This document shows positions 34,056 to 45,600 of a stretch of 64,000 nt of DNA, one piece after another. The position numbers and the translations under genes are program-made. The DNA lies in assembly GCA_037576215.1 (NCBI GenBank), contig JBANDB010000019.1, positions 1,433,501 through 1,497,500 on the forward strand, written 5' to 3'. The DNA is from Armillaria gallica (Eukaryota; Basidiomycota; Agaricomycetes; Agaricales; Physalacriaceae). The notes under the pieces are model-generated. The model searched no databases. It was not told where the DNA came from and saw nothing but the letters and a program-made list of their open reading frames with translations. Numbering within the stretch: position 1 is the first letter of the stretch; each line of letters begins with the position of its first letter.

Positions 34056-34724
34056 TGCCTAATCATTGTACCAAAGGCGCTCAAGCTTATGCTTCCCAGC
34101 AACAACGGGAGTCCATCTGCACCTCCAAGGGAGGGAAAAGAGAACTTCAACATATGTTGCCTCTTTAGGTAGATTCTCCAATCTGAGAGTGCCAATGAGT
34201 GCATATGTGAAAGCCCCATTGTATCTGGAATCACTTTCCTCTTCTTTCGCCATTTGATAAGGCTTGCATGCAGCAAGGACGAGATGCGAGGACATGTCCG
34301 GACACCAATCTCTCACTGAGACTGACTGATAAGAAGGATAGTTGCTCAGGTTCTCATCAGCCATGTGGAGCATACATCTGAGAGAGGTGCACAGTAGCGG
34401 GGGAATCGTACGTGTGCTGGCCTGTGGGAAATGGCGTGTATGGCGACCAGAATGACAGCAATCGAGAATGAGGGTAATTCGGTGACTCTTGCTATGAGAG
34501 ACCTGCTGGAAGATTGCATTGATCTCTCAATCGCTGATGTCAGAGACCCATAGTCCACTGGCATTGACAGTATCTCGGTTGATGGGGCAGATGGCCTCGA
34601 TGGATCCATCTTCTGAATGAAGACTCTCATCATCCTCATCGGAATCAGTGTCTCGGCGGAAATAATCACTTGGGGAATAACTCGAGCTGTTGATGAGCCT
34701 AGACTTCTGTGGCAACGGCAACAC
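34056..34724 (-). pseudogene. Caspase-like (peptidase C14) gene, C-terminal half
   Basis: The minus strand reads DGSIEAICPINRDT, then VSDISD-stop-EINAIFQQV, then HRITLILDCCHSGRH. The last holds the catalytic Cys of the C14 fold (DCCHSG). It continues as MSSHLVLAACKPYQMAKEEE and YNGAFTYALIGTL, then ATYVEVLFSL and TPVVAGKH, ending at TAG 34056-34058. This is the end typical of caspase-domain proteins expanded in agaricomycetes. The in-frame TGA near 34.53 kb replaces the Arg expected in DISDRE (CGA to TGA). The His-containing half lies at 37829-38131 beyond about 3 kb of inserted repeats. These proteins are cysteine proteases linked to cell death or regulation; the substrate is unknown. Confidence 0.75.
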
Positions 34725-34984
34725 CCAAAACTCGGAGGGAGCTTAGGCAATTAACGTAGCAACACAGCAATCAAGGCAATGTATTTGCGAGTGGTTCGGT
34801 GCACCTCCATGCGGTCAATTCCTCAATAATGCAAGATACACTGTGACTTTAAGTCAGCGAAGTAGTACTCTTGGTCAAGGAGTACTAATAGACGTTGGCT
34901 GTAAGCCGGGAAGGATCTCGATAAACGAGAAGGGACAGAATCTGGTATGACTTGAATACCAAGAAACCACAATAGAAACTGCGA

Positions 34985-35400
34985 AAACGTTCTAGAGACC
35001 ACGAAAATGGGTCTAGAAATCGTAGCAACGTGCTAGAAATCGTTGCAACGGTCGAGAAAACGTGGGGAGGGACGAGAAAACGTTGCGATGCTCTAGTAAT
35101 CGTGGGTGAGGACGAGTAATCGTGTGGAAGGACTGGTAATCGTAGCAATGCTCTAGAAATCGTAGCAACATGCTAGAAATCGTTGGGAGGGACTGGAAAT
35201 CGTAGCAATGCTCTAGAAATTGTAGCAAGATGCTAGAAATCGTAGCAACGTGCTAGAAATCGTAGCAACGGTCGAGAAATCGTGGGGAGGGACTGGAAAT
35301 CATGGGGAGGGACTAGAAATCGTTGCGATGTTCTAGTAATTGTGGGGGAGGACGAGTAATCGTGTGGAAGGACTGGAAGACGTCGAAATAGCCTAGTAAA
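34985..35400. repeat. Minisatellite with a unit of about 20 bp
   Basis: About 20 imperfect units of the form CTAGAAATCGTAGCAACGTG, with variants GGGACTGGAAATCGTGGGGA and GGACGAGTAATCGTGTGGAA. Units keep the core (G/T)AAATCGT at near 20-bp spacing, mixing at least three subtypes in blocks. One further unit recurs near 35474-35490. Confidence 0.85.
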
Positions 35401-36607
35401 TGTGGCTTGGGGGTGTACCTAATATTGTGAGTCGAAACAATAGCAATAAATGTACGGAGACTGCAAGAGACTGGTAGAAATCGTAGCAACTGAGGTGCTG
35501 AGTGGGGTGCTGCAGCAATAGATGCACAGCAACTCCGAACAATGATAAAGACGAGGGTGATCCTATGGAGCTGAACTGGGCCTACACGGAGGCAATACTG
35601 AACTGGGTGATGAAAACGATGGCGATGTAGAAGGTGAAAGTGATGAAACAATCCTATGTGGTGAAAGTGAAGCGATGTTGTGGCATTAAAAGACAAAAGC
35701 AAGTTATTGATGCAAGATTTCGTGTATTGGTGCAACCAACAACGTTTAAAGAGTAAAGCAAGCGGTGAGGAATCACTTGGAGTAACCATAGCTGACTGGT
35801 AATGCCGTAGCCTCATCAACTGGGTAAGAACTAGCTCTAAAAATGCGGTATCTACCTAGTTTTTATACTACAAGTACGATTTTATAAATAGAATATTCTT
35901 CGGAGCCTTAGTAAGGCTGTAAGTCCTTGGCTTTTGTAATAGCCATAGTAAACATATGGTATCTGTGGTTCTAAAGTAACAGCAAGTCCTTGACGTTGCC
36001 GTGTATGGATGCGATGATGAGCCTCCAGGCTCTGTACACTCATAAATTCACGGATCTATAATGATCTAGTGATATTCCACCCCTTCCGAACCTTCATATC
36101 AAAGCACAGCCATGATTGTCAGGCACTTTGATCCTGAATCCTATTACGCAACTCTAATGACAAGTTAGTGAACTTAATAATTTGCTACAGTCAGCAGCAG
36201 TCAAAGCCTTACCAAGGCTGTTTACTTTGCGCAGTTCATGGCTTAGTAAATGCACAGAAAGTTCGCGTTGCAGCAGCATTGCACAGTAACTGAAGCTACA
36301 TGCACAGTTATGCGCAGCCATGCACAGTTGCATAGTTCTTAAAGTTGCACAGCTGCTGACAGATCTCAACTCAGCATTAGTAAGGAAAGGACAAGAATAC
36401 TCTATTGCACAGTAAATAGTTCGCTTGTGTTGTGAATCAACAGGGCAAGGACAAATGTAGCTTACATACAAGTAATTCTCAAAGTAGTATAAAAGTAGCT
36501 AGCTAAAAGTATGAAGAGGGAGAAGGAGATGAACCCCAGGGAGTTACTTGCCCACAAGTATACTACCTTACACACCTCCCAGATCCGATACACACACCAG
36601 AAGTTAT

Positions 36608-37265
36608 TGCTTCTCTACTGTTCATTAGAGAAATAACAATTAGCAAACTTTCCCTTCGCTAATACAGTTAGCTATAACTTCGCGTGCTTACCTCTTCTCC
36701 AAAAACTTCGCTAGGAAACCTTTACTGGTCACCCTTGTGAAGCATCCTCGACGTTTTAAGTTCGCTTACATACCTGTGCGCTTTAAAGAGCAATCCGCAG
36801 CTAGGATTGAAGCTTTTAGCCACTAACAACCCAGTACTACCGTTTCCGAACTTAGGAAACAACACCACTTAACTCTTATAGAGTTAGACACCTTGGGGCT
36901 TTAGCTACCTTTCTCATAGAAGAGAAAGTTCGCTACCCTTGCCCTTTTAATTTGACTCAAGACTAGTACTGACTTGCTTGATATCAGGATCATTTAGACC
37001 TATATCTTGCTTGCATGTACTTTATCTTGGACAAAACCTCGCTCACATCTAGAGCACTAGTTTCATTAACTCACATAGAGTTTCCCAACCGAATCCGCAG
37101 CTAGGATTTCGACACCACATAGTTCACGCCGCATCTAGGTTGCCCCCGCTCAGCATACACCCACGTTTACGCACCTTTTCCCTTCCAGGAAAGTTTGCGT
37201 ACATACCTTGAGCCTCTGAACAGCCTTCAGAGAATCATAACAAAGTGTAGCAATACTTCGCTACA
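36608..37265. repeat. Array of short hairpins
   Basis: Perfect stems of 5-7 bp with 5-13 nt loops recur: TTCTCT/AGAGAA (36613-36634), ATTAGC/GCTAAT (36641-36665), CAATCC/GGATTG (36791-36809), GTTTCC/GGAAAC (36842-36860), AACTC/GAGTT (36871-36885 and 37068-37082), CTTTCTC/GAGAAAG (36909-36928), AATCC/GGATT (37092-37108), TTTCC/GGAAA inside ACGCA/TGCGT (37169-37200), CTCTGA/TCAGAG (37214-37232) and TGTAGC/GCTACA (37246-37265). The motif TTCGCT recurs between them. No open frame is conserved. Confidence 0.65.
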
Positions 37266-37828
37266 TCACCAGGAAGCTACAGTCATCGCATGGAGGTGCA
37301 AGACTAGACTCGCTAGAACCTGCCTTCAGATTCTGTGCTTGACTACACTCGCTGTTACAGGTCTTGTGTTTTCTGCCCGCAGGAGTCTCTAGGTTCATCA
37401 GCGAACCATGTGGTTTTATTGAGCGATGAGTGGATCATAAGGTGCTGTGTAGCTGCGAATTATTGAGCTGCAGTTGCTGTGCTGAGGTGTATGCGTGGGG
37501 CAACGATAATTCGAAGTCTTGGCACTGTAACAGCCTTAGTAAACATGGTCTGTAGTTGCTGTAGCTGTAATAATCGTAGCTGGGAGGGTACTCGCGTCAA
37601 TCACGTCATTTCATTAAATGATTGATGGGCACATCAACTAGTGCTTCTGAGTGATATAGCAACCCCATTTTAGGATGATTGTCGATCAAAGGTGCCTTGC
37701 CATGATGGGATATGGTAATTGTGATGCGAGGCGAGCTGGGAAGGATAACGGAGTGCGTGAGGAGTGGATGTCACGGTTTTAGGACTGGATCTGAATGTTT
37801 GTGGCTTATACTGCGAAAATCTGTGGTA

Positions 37829-38131
37829 TTATCGAGAGTTGGCAGTGTTATGGAGTGTGTGAGGGTTATAATGGTGTCGTTTCGAAGGTATTGGGTGATG
37901 GATGGGTGAATCCACGAATTCTGAGTGTACAGAGCCTGGAGGCTCATCACCGTGGCCGGCAAAGTAAATGATGATATTATTGCTGGCAAGGATTAAAGGG
38001 TTACTGACGAGACCAAGAATTGTATTGGTGATATTGACATGGGATGGAAAGGAGGCTTCGAAGTACCGAGTTATTTCAGTAGTCAGTATTTCTACCATTG
38101 CCATGGTGGCCCGCATTCCTTCAGCTTCCAA
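37829..38131 (-). pseudogene. Caspase-like (peptidase C14) gene, N-terminal half with the catalytic His
   Basis: The frame reads MAMVEILTTEITRYFEASFP, then ITNTILGLVSNPLILAS and NNIIIYFAGHGDEPPGS. FAGHG carries the catalytic His of the C14 fold, and the preceding helix and beta strand have the usual spacing. After SVHSEF the frame loses similarity and ends at 37829. The matching C-terminal half, with DCCHSG, is at 34056-34724 on the same strand. The first beta strand (the AIIIGI motif seen at 39.9 kb) is missing upstream, where a TIR element copy begins near 38.15 kb. Confidence 0.65.
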
Positions 38132-38149
38132 TAGATCTGTTTTACCAAT

Positions 38150-38631
38150 TGTATAGCACCATTTTATGCAATGAATTCAGATTTATTGCTCTTCAATTTT
38201 TGAAATTTGATCTCCAGATTTGAAGTTACTCAGTAGCTGTCAGGCTGGCTATCCTCGATACTTCGAAATAACAATTTGTGCCCTTTGAGAATTGGCATAC
38301 ATTTCGACATGATCCAGACATCAGCTCTGGATCCAAATGTGCGTACTTACTACTGGGAGCCTGGGAAGATTGAGCTCGGTGAGCTGCTGTGAGACCAAAG
38401 AAAAATTATGATAGATAAAGGCTTCGTAATATGGCAGGCGGAATGGTTTAAGTACCATATAGTGCCATGTTCAAATATCACTGCCTTTGCAGACTATCGG
38501 CAATAGAAAACTTGTGTAAATAAAGCCTTAACTTACCAGAGTATTCCAGCAAACTTGGAAAGTAAAAACAAACTTGCGAACAGAAAAACATAACTTGCAC
38601 ATAGGTGATTTTTTACACACTATTACACCCA
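38150..38631 (+). repeat. TIR element, right half (copy D)
   Basis: Blocks GATTTGAAGTTACTCAGTAG, GTGCCCTTTGAGAATTGGCA and CATTTCGACATGATCC run in the order of the copies at 18-20 kb. The copy ends CTATTACACCCA at 38631. The left half is absent or too diverged to see. Confidence 0.55.
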
Positions 38632-39222
38632 TAATTCCACACTGATATTGCCTAAGAGGCCCCAAGTTCAGTTGATATATGAATCCGTGCCTTCATCGGA
38701 AGTGATGATGCAGTGAGTAGCAAGTGTGTATCACTTACATCGCCTTTGCATCTCGTAGCTCATCAGCTTCGTCAGGCACTGTTTCCTGCCATGATAAATG
38801 ATTCTGATGTTCGAAAGACTGATTAGCAACTGCAATTCTATGCCAGGATTCTGCTCAGATTTTCCAAGTTCATTCCATAGCACGTAGACCAGCTACGTTG
38901 TAGGAGAACAGTATCGCTTTTAGTAATGAAAATATTTTTCACATGACTACTGGGAGAAGTGATGATGGGAATTAGCATATCTGCCTTTCTTGTCCCTCAA
39001 GTTGAATCAACCCCTTCATCCATACAGTATCGCCATTTTTGGCTGGCGTCTAGCAAGGAATCCCTGATGACTCATGACAACTCCCGCAGCACTGGTATAC
39101 ACAAATGATTAACAGCAGTTATATATAGCTGATCCTCAATAAGCAAAATTAAACAGTGAATAGAAAACTGCGAACACCTTAAAACATCCTGCAACCCATG
39201 AACCCCTGCTTCCTGAAAGCCA
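38632..39222. other. No recognised feature
   Basis: Non-coding by eye between a TIR element end and the caspase relic. It may contain the promoter of the plus-strand gene at 39.2 kb, but no clear core promoter was identified. Confidence 0.35.
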
Positions 39223-40170
39223 TTGTCTAACACCATGATATTCAACCACAAACACACAGTCCACAACAAAAAGTCTTTCTTATTGGAGACAGTGCAGGAT
39301 GGAGTGCCCGACAACCTGGAGGCACCCCATGCCGCATTGGTATCTGAAAGCAACAGTACCTCCAGTAATTCGACTGGGACCCAGCTTGTAGGCATAAAAC
39401 CTGTGCTTCTTGGCTATCATTAACTAATAAAAATTTCCTGTAGGATTCAGATTACTCTGGGGAGCCTACTTGGCACCGAGTTATCGCTGATGAACCTGAC
39501 ACTGAAGCCTTGGTATGCTAATTTTGTCGATCTTTGGAAATCTGTCCTAACTATCAACCTTAGGATGATCTAAATGATGAAGATAGTGAAGCTTTTGCGT
39601 CGCTAGAAAGACTGGAGGAGGAATTTGTGATCAAGCATCAAATTGGAATCACAGACAATGATAACAGCCCACTGCACATCACCTATGTGGCTATCTTGCA
39701 AAAGGTGAAGGAAGAGGTGCAGATAGGGGATAAATCAGACAAAGAAGTATATAAAAATCTTCATGACCTCCATCACCTGCACCACGGGGATCAGGATCCC
39801 AGAGCTATCATTACAAGGGTAAGTTTATGTTTTTGCCATTGGACTTCATATTGATTGTTGGTTGAATAGATTCCATGGCTCATCGATGCCTCGCGATTCT
39901 GGGCTATTATCATTGGAATTGATGCATATGAGACACATCCACTGTGGGGCTGTGTGTCAGATGCATTATTGATGAAGGATTACTTGGAAGAAGATTTGAA
40001 GGCGCCCAGGGCACGCATACAGCTTCTTCTCAGGGGTCACAATACTCCTTCCCACTACCATTTGCTTCCTTCTCAGAACAACATCAGGAATGTGCTTTGC
40101 AGTCTCATCAACTAGCATTTGATGGGCCATCACATTTGAGTGGCAGGATCCGAGTCCTATTATGAGGTAA
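39223..40170 (+). pseudogene. Caspase-like (peptidase C14) gene, 5' part with introns
   Basis: Exons join in frame across three GT...AG introns: near 39388-39442 (GTAGGC to CTGTAG), 39513-39563 (GTATGC to CCTTAG) and 39820-39869 (GTAAGT to AATAG). The last exon starts IPWLIDASRFWAIIIGIDAY and continues THPLWGCVSDALLMKDYLEE. This is the first beta strand and helix of the C14 fold (AxIIGI-x-Y, then GC-x-x-DA). Then follow RIQLLLRGHNTPS and NNIRNVLCSLIN. A TAG after SLIN and a TGA 8 codons later interrupt the frame, and neither AGHG nor DCCHSG follows. Upstream exons are acidic (DLNDEDSEAFASLERLEEEF). The start ATG at 39223 is the first in frame but uncertain. Confidence 0.65.
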
Positions 40171-41706
40171 CAATACTTCATGGGTCAATGGACATACAAT
40201 ACATTTAAGAAGATACTCGTAGTCAGGAGTACAATTATTTAGATTGAGTCTGCTTCAAGTTAAGGCTATAGCCATGTCATACAGAGAATGTGAAGTGATG
40301 AGAACCGGAAAAGCAGAGTGCCAAATATTCAAATCTAATGCAGGTGGTAGAGGAAGAAAAAGCAATGGTTATGTCACATCAGCACACAAGGCATATGCAC
40401 ATGCTGCAGTATTTAACAGGCTGATGAAAAGTTATCGAGATAAAATATTTCGTTGCAGAACCAAGCCTCAAACCAACTCAGAGGGTGACTTGGTGATGTT
40501 CCTTATGAGGTGCATAGGGAAACATGGATTACCATGTTTTTCTTTGATCGTCAACACTTCTTAATTCACACAAAGTACAGAAGGACACTGTAACCCTGTA
40601 GAGATGTTGAACAAAAAGTGCTGGAACAGACGAGCACCAAACACCCAAATCCGATGCAGGTAGTCTTAAGTATGTACATGCAGTGATATGTCATATATGC
40701 CATGCCATTGTGGGCCAATGAAAAGCAAAGACGAGCAACAAGAAAGAGACTATGATGTTCCTGGGCATTGTGAAGATCAGACATCAGTATATAATGGAAA
40801 ATGGAGGACCTACAACATTTGTCCCATATAACATGTCGCAGCCTCTGACATCATCACGTCGCCTCGCATGGACATGTCATCATGAAGCAGCAGGTGCACC
40901 TCCTCCTTTGGGTCACCCTTATTGCTCAAAAATATCTTGTGCAACTTGTGTTGCCATTCACGAACTTTGATGAACTCGGGATCATTTGCTATATTGCCTG
41001 GAAAGAATATTCCTTCAATATACTATGGTTAGCAGTAGAAAGAGAAGGAAATGATGCACCCTCATCATGCTCTTCTTAATCCCTCTTGCTTTTCTTCGCT
41101 GGAGGCAGACTCATGCCCTCCTTGCTGGTGCCAACGTCTTAGTCAGCCTTGCCATCATCCTTGCTCTTGACATTCTACTTTTTCCTTCTACCTTTCTTGC
41201 TTTTTGGCAGTGCCTTCTTCTTTACATCGCTCATTGTGCCTGTCTTGCACTTCTTGGCTGAGGTGCTGCTTTCACTGTCCTGTTTCTGTTTCTTCGACTT
41301 CTCCTCATTCTCACTGTCAAGGCTCGAGCTGGTCAACCTCACTGACGACATCCTCAACTGGTCCTCTTTATTGTATAGAATGGGTCACCATACAAGGATT
41401 GAATGACCTACTACAGACTGATCCATATCACGAGGCAAAATTGCCTGTGACTTGTCTCTGCAGGGCTCCATGTATGCTACTCAGAAAAGCATCAGAGCAC
41501 TTCACAGAGCCAAAATGATTGTTTCCACTGCTTCACCAGTGTTTTGCTCTGCAGGGTTTGAGAGCCTGAGTATTTGATGAAAATCACGGGTCCTAAACTT
41601 GGAAAACAATGAGAAAAAGGTACTCAAATGATGGCAGATGAGGACCTTTGTATGGCTTGGCTTTGTGCTGCTTTCTGATCTATGGTTTTGGAGCTAAAAT
41701 TGAGCA
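40171..41706. other. Unassigned sequence; lysine-rich frame on the minus strand
   Basis: The only notable frame is 41175-41357 (minus): NEEKSKKQKQDSESSTSAKK followed by KKKALPKSKKGRRKK, a basic low-complexity tail like that of nuclear proteins. No start or partner exons were recognised. The rest has no clear feature up to the Helitron boundary at 41707. Confidence 0.3.
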
Positions 41707-42672
41707 TCTATATATTAATACAGGTGGACCACAGCCACACAATTTGCTTATGTAAAATTAGCAGACTTTGAATTTCTGGCCATTGCCATCCCCTGGCATA
41801 ATCTGGCTGAGTTTCAATTATGACGGCTTTTGCCATCCCACGGTGCAAGCCGGCTGAGTTTGAACCATGGAGCACTGCCATCTCCCATTTTCGTGGTCAG
41901 TGCCTCCTTCCACCACCTTCGGTGCCCCATTTGAGACCCCTTGCATCGTGTCTATCCCAGGTAAGCATTAGTTCCATCTTTGATGATATTGGCTCATCTG
42001 ATCACACTCTTTTAGTCAATTTTCATGCCCTATCCACGGTGCTGCTCATCAATCTTTGATGGAAGATCATTTTTGCTGATTTTCTTTTCAGGTGTCCTTG
42101 CTCCAGTTCATGTTTTCTCTCACAGAAGTGACTTCCTTTTTGCTTCTGGAGTCTATATTTGGCTGTTTTCAGTCCAGATCATTTGCACAGAGTAGATCAA
42201 GGTGCCGCTGGGTGATCCCCTCAATTTCTGTGTCAAAGTGAAGACAAGAGCTCTCAGATTTGATTCTGGGCCTCTTTGCTTTCTTTAGGGCACAGTTTTT
42301 GGTGACAAGCCTACCCTCCTGCATGCCTGTGAATAGGGGCCTCTGTCAAGCGCAACGAGCCAGGGAGATTGGTGTGGTGGGACCAATTGGGTATTTGTGT
42401 TCACACAGATATAGTTGCCCCCCCTTCCATTTGTGGAAGTGTAGCTCCATAAACTGCTGTTGTTGCATCAAATTCCTTTGTGTCAAATCTTTTGGTTTGG
42501 TGACAGTCATTTATAGATTTCTGTGGTATAGAGGTTTGTTACACTGTGATCAAGTTCAGTATTTCTACATTTCTATATCCTGCAATGTATGTATCTCTTA
42601 TCTCTTATCAGATGAAATTCTGATAGACTGTTCTCTGATAGGAACCCTTCTACTCTATCCAGAGCACATGAT

Positions 42673-45600
42673 TCTCCACCAATTACACCTGAGCATGTTC
42701 GCCATACTCAGCGTGAACGTGAGCGCATTTAGCATCTGCAAATGACCTCTCCTTCCCATCGCCATGGCCGATCTCCACATCCAGGTCCTGATCCTGATAT
42801 CACCCTTCCACGCTTCCATATTCCACCAGAGACTCATATTCCATCTCAGCTGGACTGTCCACATGAACATCCAATGCCTGTAGTCCCTGCTGTGGCCACC
42901 AGAGGTGTTTGTCATGGCAGACCACGTGGTTCTGGCTGTGGTGGTGCTCCAGATGGTCAGTCTTTCTTGCACAATGGGGTCTCTGTAATACAGCCTCTGC
43001 AGAATCGTGGGCATGGGCATGGACATGGTGCAGTCCAAGTTGTTCATCAATGGTCTGTCTCACCACCAGATATTGACATGGAACCAATGTCACCACCACC
43101 ACCACCAGCTCCAATCCCAACACCACCACCACCATCACCATCACCATCATCACCACCACCACCACCACCATCTGTACCACCTACACCGCCTCCTCCACCA
43201 CCACCACGACCAAGGACTATACCTTCTTTGCTTCCTTATGCAAGATATCCATATGTTGAACCACATTCTCAGCAGAGTATTGGAAAAATGGAGTGGATTT
43301 GTGAATACTGTGGTGCACCACATTGGTATAATGAGCATCTCAAGTCCAAGTCAAGGACCAGACCCCATTTTGGCATGTGCTGCTTGCAAGGACAGGTTAA
43401 ACTCCCTAATCTCCGTCCTGCTCCTGGCATTTTCCGAAATCTTCTGTGTGGCATCAGTCTAATGTCTAATACTTTTATGAAAAATATCCGACAATACAAT
43501 GCAGCTTTAGCATTTACATCAGTGGCTGTAAAGGTGGATGAGGCAGTTACAAATTCTTCTGGACCATACTCCTTCCGTATATCTGGTGAGCTTCACCATC
43601 GGATGGGATCTCTGCTACCTGGAGAAAACCAAAAGATGTCTTATGCACAGCTGTATATACATGATCCGATGGAGGCATTGGGAATGTGTAATCATCACAA
43701 TCCTAATCTGAAGCCTGAGATTATGTCTGCACTGCAGGGATTGCTTCACGATGTAAATCCATATGTCCCATTATATCGACATGCCTATCTCATCATGAAG
43801 GACAAACCCCGTGAGGTGTATCCAAATCTTGAAGTGCGACTGCATGTGGGCGATGGCACTGATGGTCAGTGGTACAATCTGCCAACAGCAAATGAGTTGG
43901 CTGCTGTCATTCCTGGAGATGGATCAGAGCCAGTGAAGAACAAACAGGATATTGTCTTATGCATGCATGATCAATCTCTTAAATGCATCAGCCAGCTACA
44001 TCCAAGCTATCAGTCTCTTCATTATGTTCTTCTCTTTCCTTATGGAGAACTGGGTTGGAATTGATATATCCCTCTGGAGGAGACAGGAACCCATACAGAG
44101 CATAAAAAGGTCACCCAACATATGTATTACGCTTATTGTCTTCATGAGCACCCAACTGTTGAACCATATGCACCATTGTTTAAAGGAGGGAGCCTGACCC
44201 AGCAGTATATTGTAGATGCATGGGCCTCAATTGAACAAAGTGATCTCAACTGGGTTTGGAACAATCAGAAAACTATCCGTGCAGATCTGTATAAGGGAGT
44301 GGTGGATGCAGCTACTAATGCTGATGGATTGCAAGACTCTGGCCAGCATATTGTCCTCCCTTCATCACATACTGGCAATCTCTGTGCAATGTATCTGCTA
44401 TATCAGGACTCTATGGCAATTTGTAGAGCTTTGCAGAAGCCAGATATCTTTCTTACGATGACGGCAAACCCAAAGTGGCCAGAAATTGTTGAGGCTCTGA
44501 AGCACACAGATGGATCTGATCAGAAAGTGGAGGATCAACCAGATATTGTGGCCAGGGTCTTTCAGTTGAAGAAGGAGGCCTTACTGCAGGAAATCAAAAA
44601 GGGTGGAATATTTGGCAAAGTCAGGGCTGTTGTGCATACTATCAAATTTCAGAAGCATGGACTCCCTCATATGCATCTTCTGATTTTTCTGGATCCAGAA
44701 GACAAGATTCGCTCACCTGCTGATGCTGATTCAGTCTCATGTGCTCAGATACCTGATCCTGAAACACATCCAATTCTTCATGAGGTGGTTACAAAATGCA
44801 TGGTTCATGGTCCCTGTGATCATCGCTGCAAGGGGCCTGATGGTCGCTGTACAAAGAATTTTCCAAAGGAGTTCAATGAGCAGACAGAATTCACCACTGA
44901 TGGATATCCTAATCTGGCACGCCCCAACAATGGTCGCAAGTATGTCAAGATGCATGGCAAAACCCGAACCGTCTATACCAACTGTGATATTGTCCCATAC
45001 AATCCCTATCTCAGTGCACGATACAATTGTCACATCAATGTGGAGGTCTGTGTGTCTGTTAATGCCATAAAATATATCCACAAATACATCTACAAGGGCC
45101 ACGATAGGACTACATTGGAGGTTCGGGATCATGATGAGATCAAGGAGTTTCTGGATGCACATTACATCTCTGCTATTGAGTCATGCTGAAGGATCTTTTC
45201 TTTCCGGCTACATCAGGAGGAGCCAAATGTTGTGCGTCTGCAGGTCCATCTTCCTGATGAACATCTCATCACATATGATGAGACCGACAGTCCAGAAGAG
45301 ATCTTAGCAGCAGCTGAGGCAAAGACAACAACTCTGTTACAATGGTTCAATCTCAACAAAAAAGATCCCAGTGCATGTCGGTATCTGTATCAAGATATTC
45401 CTGCCCACTATACCTGGAACAAGAACAAGAAATGCTGGAAGACATGCCAAAGACACACAACTATTGGTGGTACTATTGGCTGAATGTATCAGGCTGCTCC
45501 CTCATCTGGGGAGCAGTTCTATCTGCGGCTTCTTTTGACAGCTGTTGCTGGTGCTCAATCTTTCCAACATCTATGCACTGTCAATAATGTGGAGTGTGCT

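Larger units (their letters stand above)
34725..37828. mobile_element. Repeat-rich insertion splitting the caspase gene, type unknown
   Basis: The two halves of the caspase coding sequence are separated by DNA with no recognised coding sequence. In order it holds a minisatellite (34985-35400), a stretch to 35.9 kb, small AGCCTT-x-AAGGCT palindromes (35904-35918 and 36205-36219), a short inverted copy of the caspase exon (36012-36050), and a dense hairpin array (36608-37265). I could not place exact ends or a target duplication, so the element class is open; a solo LTR or a non-autonomous element is possible. Confidence 0.45.

Noticed and set aside
35313..35819. Minus-strand frame of 168 codons
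   Set aside because: Most of it is the minisatellite and adjacent low-complexity sequence; no motif.
42260..42745. Plus-strand frame of 161 codons inside the Helitron 5' region
   Set aside because: Its end overlaps the Rep-helicase N-terminus in another frame, and its composition is not like a known protein.
43007..43462. His-rich frame (poly-His run) as a metal-binding protein
   Set aside because: It is the shifted reading of the CCACCA repeat that encodes poly-Pro in the Helitron protein frame.
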